Assembly (NCBI GenBank): GCA_003562535.1 | Contig: PWUP01000098.1 | Coordinates: 1 to 8,219, forward strand | Length of the DNA: 8,219 nucleotides | From: Gammaproteobacteria bacterium | GTDB taxonomy: Bacteria > Pseudomonadota > Gammaproteobacteria > Competibacterales > Competibacteraceae | Direction: 5' to 3' | Shown here: positions 1 to 5,296 of the stretch, in pieces | Layout: every line of letters starts with the position of its first letter | Position numbering within the stretch: the first letter of the stretch is position 1 | Position numbers and translations under genes: made by a program | Notes under the pieces: generated by a model | The model's input: the letters and a program-made list of their open reading frames with translations, nothing else | The model's database searches: none | Told to the model about the DNA's origin: nothing

Positions 1-48
1 CATCACACTCAACCACAATATCAGTACCACGACTAAGCGTTCGCTCAT
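1..48 (-). CDS. N-terminus of an exported or membrane protein, truncated by the left window edge
   Basis: Only 16 codons are visible, reading MSERLVVVLILWLSVM. This is a short polar start followed by a hydrophobic run, typical of a signal peptide or first membrane helix. The ATG (48-46) is chosen because AGAGGA (62-57) lies 8 bases upstream, a good Shine-Dalgarno spacing. An in-frame ATG at 81 would add 11 residues but has no such site. The gene has the same orientation as the protease operon to the right and, like its members, would begin with an export signal, so it might once have belonged to the same cluster before the insertion sequence arrived; that is inference. The product cannot be identified from so little sequence. 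Confidence 0.4.
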   Translation of the reverse strand, partial: MSERLVVVLILWLSVM

Positions 49-61
49 GCTCGCTGTCCTC

Positions 62-89
62 TTGACGGTTATGATCATCATTGTATAGC
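62..89 (+). promoter_or_regulatory. possible sigma70-type promoter facing the insertion sequence
   Basis: TTGACG (62-67) is separated by 16 bases from TATAGC (84-89), a fair match to the -35/-10 consensus. It lies just outside the left end of the insertion sequence and points into it, so it could supply outside transcription to the transposase. It overlaps the leader of the minus-strand gene starting at 48 and may be coincidental. No experimental or comparative support is available here. Confidence 0.25.
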
Positions 90-95
90 GCGTCG

Positions 96-121
96 CTCCG
101 AATAGCGTAGCGTATGCGGAG
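96..121. repeat. imperfect palindrome abutting the left end of the insertion sequence
   Basis: CTCCG (96-100) pairs with CGGAG (117-121). After one mismatch, ATA (102-104) pairs with TAT (113-115), leaving a GC-rich loop with the repeated motif GCGTAGCG. The palindrome ends exactly at base 121 and the terminal inverted repeat begins at 122. It may be a dispersed genomic repeat that served as insertion target, or a structure preferred by the element. Confidence 0.45.
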
Positions 122-143
122 GGGTGCAACCTGCCGAGCGCGC
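122..143 (+). repeat. left terminal inverted repeat of the insertion sequence
   Basis: This 22-bp sequence (GGGTGCAACCTGCCGAGCGC plus two bases) is the exact reverse complement of 1784-1805. Identity stops at base 121 on the outside and after 143 on the inside, which sets the element boundary at 122. Confidence 0.92.
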
Positions 144-257
144 CCCGGTATGCTGTAGGGGCTGAGCCGGCGTGTCCGAGTTGGCAAGGCGGCGCTCGTT
201 GGCCTAGGCTTGATGGGTAACCCTCCGAATCCACCCACACCCGCGAGGCCGCCTGCC

Positions 258-1073
258 ATGTTCAGTCTAACCGCCCATCGACTCACCGACCCCTGCCCAA
301 CCCTGATTGACTCGCTCCAGGGGATCGTCACCTTCGCCGAGGACGCGCTGGACAAGGAGATCGCGACCCATGAAGTTGAACAAGGTTGGTTGACACGCCT
401 ACTCGCTTTAGGGCATGACCTGCTTGAAGCGTTCTTCGCCGCCAGTGGCGATGGCGATGTTGGCGACCACTTGGAACTCGAAGACGGTCGAATCCTCAAG
501 CGTTTAGCGCCACGCCCACGCGCTTACCGCAGTCTTTTTGGCGAGTTTGAGATTCATCGCATGGTCTACGCGCAACGCGAAGGCCAGAGAATCGAAGCCA
601 TTCCACTGGATGCGCGTCTGAAGCTGCCTGAGGTCTGCCCCTCGTATCTGCTGCAGTCCTGGAACGAACAATTGATGGTCGATCTGCCCTATGCCCATGC
701 CAACGCCCTGCTCGAACGCCTGTTGGGCCTGCGCCAGTCGGTACAGACACTGGAGCGTCAGCAGGAAGCACTGAGTACGGCGGTGACCGCGTTTTGGGAG
801 CAGCACCCGGCGCCACCGCCGGATGAAGAAGGCGCGATCATCGTCAACACCGTTGATGGGAAAGGGGGGGCGATGCGCGCAAGCGAAACCGACGGGCAGC
901 GCGGCAAGAAAAAGATCGCCCTACTGGGTAGTGTTGACACGATTGATCGGAATGAACGCACGCCCGATGAGGTTCTTGAAGCCCTGTTTGCCGATGCCGC
1001 CACGCCCCACGAGAAGCCCTCAACGGCGCGACCGAAACCCACGCAAGATTCGCGCCTGTTTGGCGCGCAATGA
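258..1073 (+). CDS. ISKra4-family transposase, N-terminal part (first frame)
   Basis: This frame encodes the N-terminal half of the transposase, including a segment rich in charged helices and the first catalytic aspartate in the VDGKG motif (Asp codon 855-857). It continues through a GKKKIALLGSVDTID block and RTPDEVLEALF, both characteristic of ISKra4 transposases. Family similarity fades at about RPKPT (1029-1043), and the frame ends at TGA 1071-1073. The remaining catalytic residues lie in another frame, so this product alone should be inactive. The ATG at 258 is preferred because GAGG lies about 10 bases upstream and the conserved-looking sequence starts there. TTG 210 or ATG 213 would add a short proline-rich stretch. 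A run of seven G (864-870) follows the VDGKG codons but keeps the frame. Confidence 0.8.
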   Translation: MFSLTAHRLTDPCPTLIDSLQGIVTFAEDALDKEIATHEVEQGWLTRLLALGHDLLEAFFAASGDGDVGDHLELEDGRILKRLAPRPRAYRSLFGEFEIHRMVYAQREGQRIEAIPLDARLKLPEVCPSYLLQSWNEQLMVDLPYAHANALLERLLGLRQSVQTLERQQEALSTAVTAFWEQHPAPPPDEEGAIIVNTVDGKGGAMRASETDGQRGKKKIALLGSVDTIDRNERTPDEVLEALFADAATPHEKPSTARPKPTQDSRLFGAQ

Positions 1074-1737
1074 GCAAGGCACCACCGAGCCCCAAACAAC
1101 GGCCATTTTCGAGTGGATGGCGCAACAAAACGCGCAGCGCAACCCCGATGACAGCAAGCCCAGCGTGGTACTCATCGACGGACAAACCTCCCTGTGGGAC
1201 GCCGCCTGGACGTTCCTCCCCGGCGATGAGGTCGCCGAGATCCTCGATATTATTCATGTGTCCGAGTATCTCTGGGATGCCGGGGAACTGCTCTACACCA
1301 ACAAGCAACAGATTCGGGCCTGGGTGAAAACCGCGCTTGGAGATATTCTGCACGGCCACGTCAGCAAGGTGATTAAGCGCATCAAACGACAAGGGGCTCG
1401 GTTGCGCGGAGATCAACGAAAACGTCTCGGCAGTATCCAGACGTATTTGTTGAATAATAATCACCGAATGAATTACGACGTCTACTTAGCCGCTGGCTTT
1501 CCCATCGCCACCGGGGTGATTGAGGGCGCTTGTCGGCATCTGGTCAAGGATCGCATGGAGCGTTCCGGCATGCGTTGGACGGTGCGCGGCGCGCAGGCAC
1601 TGTTGCAGTTGCGCAGCGTCACCCTGAGCGCACTTTGGGAGCCGTTCATGGCCTTCTATGTCGATCAGGAACTCACGCACCTGTATGGAAAGCAAGCCGC
1701 TAACGATGACAATGCCGGGCTGGCGATGGCCGCTTAG
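1039..1737 (+). CDS. ISKra4-family transposase, C-terminal part (second frame, needs +1 shift)
   Basis: Family-like sequence resumes in this frame from about RKIRACLARNEQ. It gives FEWMAQQN, the second catalytic aspartate in VLIDGQ, an ILDIIHVSEYLWDAG block, then YLAAGFPIATGVIEGACRHL with the catalytic glutamate, and the basic ERSGMRW segment. It ends at TAG 1735-1737. The frame is open well upstream of 1039 (to about 823), but that part does not look like transposase; the true junction is within 1038-1070. Read with the first frame and a +1 shift, the protein is about 493 residues, the normal size for the family. The change of frame may be programmed, or it may be an ordinary one-base insertion that makes the gene a pseudogene. 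Apart from this junction, no stop or gap was seen in the conserved blocks. Confidence 0.8.
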   Translation, partial: PRKIRACLARNEQGTTEPQTTAIFEWMAQQNAQRNPDDSKPSVVLIDGQTSLWDAAWTFLPGDEVAEILDIIHVSEYLWDAGELLYTNKQQIRAWVKTALGDILHGHVSKVIKRIKRQGARLRGDQRKRLGSIQTYLLNNNHRMNYDVYLAAGFPIATGVIEGACRHLVKDRMERSGMRWTVRGAQALLQLRSVTLSALWEPFMAFYVDQELTHLYGKQAANDDNAGLAMAA

Positions 1738-1783
1738 GGGAATGGGCAAATAAGCGTCAAAGTCAGCGAATCAGACACTTACA

Positions 1784-1805
1784 GCGCGCTCGGCAGGTTG
1801 CACCC
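1784..1805 (-). repeat. right terminal inverted repeat of the insertion sequence
   Basis: It is the exact inverse of 122-143 over 22 bp. It lies 46 bp after the transposase stop codon at 1735-1737, as expected for the downstream end of the element. Confidence 0.92.
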
Positions 1806-1807
1806 TT

Positions 1808-1891
1808 TCAAAGACGCTCGAAAACCACATTGGCGCGATCGGGTATTTCATTCACCATTACAACCAAGCCTTGTCTGTCACCGCTGAATAA
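1808..1891 (+). pseudogene. possible remnant of an IS630-like transposase C-terminus
   Basis: Directly outside the right end of the insertion sequence, one plus frame reads 27 residues to a TAA (1889-1891), including IGYFIHHYNQALSVTAE. The pattern of a hydrophobic/aromatic helix, then HYN, then a KP(L/F).WTAE-like tail resembles the C-terminus of IS630-family transposases, here with substitutions at the usual Lys-Pro and Trp positions. There is no start and no upstream part: the ISKra4 element occupies the position, and the left flank at 1-121 shows no matching N-terminal piece. The match is by eye over a very short stretch and could be chance. Confidence 0.3.
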
Positions 1892-1980
1892 CGTGTCACT
1901 ACCTTATTTAGGACTACCCTTTCAGGATGGTCTCGCGGCTTCCCGCTTGCGCTTCGCTACGGTTGTCGTTACTCAGTCCG

Positions 1981-2000
1981 GTGATCTCCTTGCAGATCAC
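1981..2000. repeat. 7-bp stem inverted repeat
   Basis: GTGATCT (1981-1987) and AGATCAC (1994-2000) form a perfect stem with a 6-base loop, followed on the plus strand by TCGTTTTA. The T-run is interrupted and no intact gene ends just upstream, so a role as terminator is weak. It is the first of several inverted repeats in this gene-free stretch. Confidence 0.4.
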
Positions 2001-2025
2001 TCGTTTTAGCCCATGCTGGGCACAC

Positions 2026-2051
2026 TAGGGGCACGGCGCGCCGTGCCCCTA
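2026..2051. repeat. 26-bp perfect palindrome
   Basis: The sequence TAGGGGCACGGCG at 2026-2038 is followed by its exact complement to 2051, giving a 26-bp perfect palindrome with no loop. Near-identical GC-rich palindromes of the form GGGGCACGGCGCGCCGTGCCCC are known as dispersed repeats in several bacterial lineages, so this is probably one copy of a repeat family rather than a site for a local regulator. It lies 121 bases beyond the stop codon of the last operon gene. Confidence 0.7.
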
Positions 2052-2074
2052 CTACGCTACGCGGTCATCCCCCT

Positions 2075-2102
2075 GTTGGGCAACGCTGCGCTTATGCCCA
2101 AC
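2075..2102. repeat. stem-loop of REP-like type downstream of the protease operon
   Basis: GTTGGGC (2075-2081) pairs with GCCCAAC (2096-2102) around a 14-base loop containing GCTGCGC. The GTTGGGC...GCCCAACCTAC arrangement is a common dispersed repeat in gammaproteobacteria. It begins 69 bases after the operon's last stop codon in the direction of transcription and could stabilise the 3' end of the transcript. The minus strand has no U-run after it, so it is not a textbook intrinsic terminator. Confidence 0.55.
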
Positions 2103-2171
2103 CTACACTCTTTCTTAACCTTTTACCTCGAACCTCGTAGCTGTTTGTCCTGCGTCATAACGGGGTGGTAT

Positions 2172-3650
2172 TCACCGACCCGTGCGGTAATCCTCCACCC
2201 CGATAGCCCAGTGCAGTGGGCGCTGTTGGCCGCCGTCATTCCACGTCTGGCGGAGATGTTCGGCAATCAGTAATAAATAATCCTGAGCCTGACCCACTGG
2301 CATGGGTTCTAAACTGCGTGCCGGTGAAACGATGGCGGATAAATCAACCGGATCAGCCGTGACGAGCGCCAGAACTCGTCCCGCGCCTAGCGGCTCTTGT
2401 ACTACGAATTCAAATCCATAGGTCGCATCAGGAATGCTGATTGCCCGCCCCTGATCGATCCACTGGCCACGCCCCTGACGTTCACTGTAACGATTCGGGA
2501 ATAATTGCATCAAACGCCCAGCAGGGTCGATATTTAATACCAGTAAATAACCATCGAAATCACTGGTGACTTGAAAACGAACCGTTTGGCCTAACCGCCT
2601 ATTCGCCTGAGGTAGAATCTGCAAGCTCACCTCACCGGCGGCAGCGCTATCCATGCCCGCAGTCGGTGCAGGGGCAACGAGACCCGAATCTGCTACTGCC
2701 GGCACACTGGCTGATCCGGCTATAGCCGGATCGACTAAGGTGGCTTGCACCGGTACGACTTGCAAACTGCGCTCCACCTCCAGCGTAGGCGTCAACCCGA
2801 ATTGGCAAATCGAGCCTAAACGCTCACAATAGGCCGCCGACTCACGCTCCAACCAACGGTGTAACTCTAAGTGCGTCACCTGACCGTCGCCGTTTAAATC
2901 CGCCTGAGCCTCGGCAATCCCGCGAATAAACTGCCCAGTAAAAAAACCCACACGCGGCTCCTGTTCAATATCCTCAAAAGCCAGTTGGTGTGAGGAGACT
3001 GCCGTCCATACCGTGCGGTTCGGAGTGGAAGGCAACAGCGCCTGTTCTGCCGGCCCAGATCGCGCGCGCGCTAAGGGCAGATTTTGCACCCGCGCCAAAT
3101 TCAACGGGGTGCGCACCAGTGAGGCCAGTTGAGGTGAATGTATCGAACGGGTAATCGCCCCAGAATGGCAAGCATCAACGATGACCGTGACTCGGCGATC
3201 AGGCAGTCGATCCAATATTCGACCCAGTTCTTTGTCACGGATAAAATTATGCAAATGACCCTGAGCATCGAGATAGGTATCTACTGCCACTAGAATCTGA
3301 TCCTGCTCATTCGGTTTGTCCTGACTCGGTACTTGCGCCCCATGTCCGGCAAAAAACAATAAAGCCCGATCCCCCGCTTGCGTGCCTCGAATCAACCAGT
3401 CCTCAATCGCCGTGACCATGCCCTGGCGGGTGGCTTCAGCATCCAGGAGTAAACGCACGGCGTCGGGTGGGTAGTGCAAATGGTCGAGGACAAAACCGTG
3501 CATATTGCGGGCATCGTTGACCGCACCGCTGAGCGGGCCAATATGCGGGTCATGATGATAGGCATCAATCCCGATTAATAGGGCGCGGTCTGCCCACGCC
3601 GCTGGGATCATCAGCATCCCTAGCGTGAGCACTATCAATAAACGTGGCAT
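2172..3650 (-). CDS. secreted caspase-like (peptidase C14) protein with EF-hand and DUF4384-like domain
   Basis: This 492-residue protein is a putative extracytoplasmic cysteine protease of the caspase/metacaspase fold. Residues 1-20 form a signal peptide ending AWA before Asp21. The fold starts at ALLIGIDAY (24-31); the catalytic dyad is His103 in FFAGHGAQ and Cys161 in VDACHSG. A canonical EF-hand loop, DLNGDGQVTHLE, spans 251-262, suggesting calcium control as in metacaspases. An Ala/Pro-rich linker (about 300-340) leads to a DUF4384-like domain (about 352-430: DGYLLVLNIDPAGRLMQLFPN). The ATG is supported by AGGAGG (3664-3659) 8 bases upstream, overlapping the stop codon of the preceding paralogue. 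The gap between the two genes is 13 bases, so translation is probably coupled. It is the last gene of the operon. Both catalytic residues are present, so activity is expected, with Lys/Arg preference if metacaspase-like (inference). The substrate is unknown. Confidence 0.85.
   Translation of the reverse strand: MPRLLIVLTLGMLMIPAAWADRALLIGIDAYHHDPHIGPLSGAVNDARNMHGFVLDHLHYPPDAVRLLLDAEATRQGMVTAIEDWLIRGTQAGDRALLFFAGHGAQVPSQDKPNEQDQILVAVDTYLDAQGHLHNFIRDKELGRILDRLPDRRVTVIVDACHSGAITRSIHSPQLASLVRTPLNLARVQNLPLARARSGPAEQALLPSTPNRTVWTAVSSHQLAFEDIEQEPRVGFFTGQFIRGIAEAQADLNGDGQVTHLELHRWLERESAAYCERLGSICQFGLTPTLEVERSLQVVPVQATLVDPAIAGSASVPAVADSGLVAPAPTAGMDSAAAGEVSLQILPQANRRLGQTVRFQVTSDFDGYLLVLNIDPAGRLMQLFPNRYSERQGRGQWIDQGRAISIPDATYGFEFVVQEPLGAGRVLALVTADPVDLSAIVSPARSLEPMPVGQAQDYLLLIAEHLRQTWNDGGQQRPLHWAIGVEDYRTGR
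2713..2732. repeat. 20-bp perfect palindrome inside the caspase-like gene
   Basis: GATCCGGCTA and its complement TAGCCGGATC form a perfect 20-bp palindrome. It lies within codons of the Ala/Pro-rich linker between the caspase and DUF4384-like domains and encodes part of VDPAIAGSAS. It may be chance, a small inserted repeat in a tolerant linker, or an mRNA hairpin. Confidence 0.6.
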
Positions 3651-3658
3651 GGATTTGG

Positions 3659-3664
3659 CCTCCT
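3659..3664 (-). promoter_or_regulatory. strong ribosome binding site overlapping the upstream stop codon
   Basis: On the minus strand TGAGGAGG contains the TGA stop of the upstream caspase-like gene (3666-3664) and the AGGAGG site of the downstream one, with an 8-base spacer to ATG 3650. This is the strongest ribosome binding site in the operon. It fixes the downstream start and points to translational coupling of the two paralogues. Confidence 0.75.
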
Positions 3665-5262
3665 CAAGGGGCGGTGTAAAAACTCAATATCCCCAACTCA
3701 TGTTGACCTGGCTCACTACGGAGTAAGCGCTGGAGTTCGGCAAACACTTGGGGGGCTGAAGCTCGTCCCTCTAACTGAGCCAGCGCTTGATGCAGCGCTT
3801 GGGGCGGGTGACGGCTGGCCAGAGCAATGAGATGATCCCCGCCAAAGGGTGGAGTCACCACAAAGTTCAGCGTGAAGGGCTGCTGTGGGGCTGTGTAGGC
3901 CACATCGCCGTATTCCGTGCGCGGATACAGCCATTGGGTCAATCCGATGGACGGTAGATTGATTAAGGTTAAATAGGGTTCGGTGCGGGGTGCGATGACC
4001 AAGTTGACTTCATGGCCTGCGCGGTGTAACCCCGAACCTTCTAACAAGCTGAGCTGCAAAGCCTGCCGACACTCAGTTAAGGTGTAAAGCGCAGGCAAAG
4101 TGCGCCATTTATCGATCACGTTTTGCAACGCGGGGATAGCCGTCTGAGGGTCGCTGGGTAGGCTGGCCACCTGATCACCGTGTTGGCTGTGGACCGCCCC
4201 CTGCTGCGGGTTCCAGATCAGTTCCGCTTGGGCGGCGGCTGCCGCTTGAATATGGCTTAAACGCGCCAAGAGACTGGCTTGCTCAGCCAGCGGTAAGGCG
4301 TCAATGGCTACGGGGATTTGCGGACGCACGCTAGACTGTGCATGAGTCGGACAGCTTTGCTGCACGGGCAACAGCGGCGCTTCGGGTGATCCGACAAACA
4401 ATACCGAAGGGTATTGCGTGTGTTCAGCCAGTTGCCGAACGTAGGTATCAATAAACCGACTCAGCTCTCCCCGACTGACCACCCCATCACCATTGGTATC
4501 GGCCGCACCGCGCAGAGCACGCGCAAAGGTATAGCTCAACGCCCCCCGATGTTGTCCATCGATCAGGATTTCATGCACTACCATATCATCGCGGGTGGCC
4601 CCGATATACACTTCATGGGCTAACACTGCCGGGCGGGTGTCAGTAATCGGGGGTGGCAGGGGGAGTTGGTCGTGTTCAATCGCACCATATAACCCAAAAC
4701 GGCTACGGCCACGACCTAAAGAGCGGTTCATCGTGCCGCTGTGACAGGCATCAAACACCAGAATCACATTATAATCCTGAGCCTGAGTAACCAGATCACG
4801 CCATTCGTAGTCAACAATACGCTGATAATTATGTGGTGCCGAGGTACGAAATCCGCCCAACACCGTGACTTCATCCATGTCATCGCTTTCCGATCCTGGG
4901 GTACGCTCAGGCTCTTGAGCACCATGTCCGGCATAGGTCAGCAGTAAAGTATCCCCTGGCTGGGCGTTGGCTTTGAGTCGTTGCCAGTGGGTGAAAATCG
5001 CGTCACGATGAGCGTCCTCATCGAGTAATACCTGTACTTGAGCCGCGCCGATCTCCTCTAGGGCGGCGGCGATATCGCGGGCATCATTCACCGCGCCCTG
5101 TAAATCGCTGAGTTCACCACCTTGAGCGCGATAGGCATCAATGCCAATCACGAGGGCATGAATCTGGCCGGCCTGGGCGCTGGCACAGACTAGGCTCAGG
5201 GTTAACAGGCTGGCGATCAGGGTACGGTAGCGGCGGTAGGGGGGCAAAGGTGTTGTGCTCAT
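3664..5262 (-). CDS. secreted caspase-like (peptidase C14) protein with EF-hand, first of a tandem pair
   Basis: This 532-residue protein is paralogous to its downstream neighbour. After a basic N-terminus (YRRYR), a signal peptide core (about 14-31) ends ASAQA before Gly32. The caspase fold begins at ALVIGIDAY (36-44) and shares GAVNDAR with the paralogue. The catalytic residues are His113 in YAGHGAQ and Cys173 in FDACHSG. An acidic stretch, SESDDMDE (124-131), sits where metacaspases have acidic substrate-pocket or activation residues. The EF-hand loop DTNGDGVVSRGE covers 255-266. An Ala/Gln-rich helical region (about 325-405) follows, then a divergent DUF4384-like domain (about 415-485) with YLTLINLPSIGLTQWLYP. 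AGG lies 5 bases before the ATG, so ribosome binding is weaker than for the downstream gene. The gap to the S41 gene upstream is 34 bases. The role is probably calcium-responsive proteolysis outside the cytoplasm; the target is unknown. Confidence 0.85.
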   Translation of the reverse strand: MSTTPLPPYRRYRTLIASLLTLSLVCASAQAGQIHALVIGIDAYRAQGGELSDLQGAVNDARDIAAALEEIGAAQVQVLLDEDAHRDAIFTHWQRLKANAQPGDTLLLTYAGHGAQEPERTPGSESDDMDEVTVLGGFRTSAPHNYQRIVDYEWRDLVTQAQDYNVILVFDACHSGTMNRSLGRGRSRFGLYGAIEHDQLPLPPPITDTRPAVLAHEVYIGATRDDMVVHEILIDGQHRGALSYTFARALRGAADTNGDGVVSRGELSRFIDTYVRQLAEHTQYPSVLFVGSPEAPLLPVQQSCPTHAQSSVRPQIPVAIDALPLAEQASLLARLSHIQAAAAAQAELIWNPQQGAVHSQHGDQVASLPSDPQTAIPALQNVIDKWRTLPALYTLTECRQALQLSLLEGSGLHRAGHEVNLVIAPRTEPYLTLINLPSIGLTQWLYPRTEYGDVAYTAPQQPFTLNFVVTPPFGGDHLIALASRHPPQALHQALAQLEGRASAPQVFAELQRLLRSEPGQHELGILSFYTAP

Positions 5263-5296
5263 GGCGGCCTGTGTACGACTCGGGTGAATGGAAGAG

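Larger units (their letters stand above)
122..1805 (+). mobile_element. ISKra4-family insertion sequence, 1684 bp
   Basis: The element is delimited by perfect 22-bp inverted repeats starting GGGTGCAACC, which fits the GGG ends known for the ISKra4 family. It contains one transposase coding region split over two frames (258-1073 and about 1039-1737). The transposase has the family's conserved blocks: VDGKG, LIDGQ, and an IEGACRHLVKDRMERSGMRW-type C-terminal block. The 136 bases before the first ATG and the 46 bases after the stop codon are non-coding. The 8 or 9 bases flanking the two ends do not match (TATGCGGAG on the left, TTTCAAAGA on the right), so no target-site duplication is visible. 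Either it has decayed, one flank has been rearranged, or the insertion made none. Both ends look intact, so it may be mobile if the frame change is bridged. Confidence 0.88.
1892..2171. other. gene-free stretch rich in inverted repeats
   Basis: No convincing coding sequence is seen on either strand here. The stretch contains the three inverted repeats listed separately and a weaker 5-bp stem, GCCCA/TGGGC, at 2009-2021. The short plus-strand open frame starting at 2013 is built on the palindromes and reads into the antisense of the protease gene, so it is not regarded as a gene. Confidence 0.6.

Noticed and set aside
2..88. Plus-strand open frame ending TAG at 86-88 with a hydrophobic tail
   Set aside because: It is the antisense of the better-supported minus-strand gene start, which has a ribosome binding site. 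The hydrophobic residues are a mirror of that leader.
844..1464. Long minus-strand open frame antisense to the transposase
   Set aside because: It spans the frame-change junction of the transposase and has no recognisable family pattern. The plus-strand frames hold all the ISKra4 motifs.
1981..2008. Stem followed by TCGTTTTA as an intrinsic terminator
   Set aside because: The T-run is short and interrupted, the stem is AT-rich at its base pairs near the loop, and no intact plus-strand gene ends just before it.
2013..2273. Plus-strand open frame of 86 codons in the gene-free stretch
   Set aside because: It begins in the 2009-2021 inverted repeat, runs through the palindromes and ends inside the antisense of the caspase-like gene. 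No protein family is suggested.
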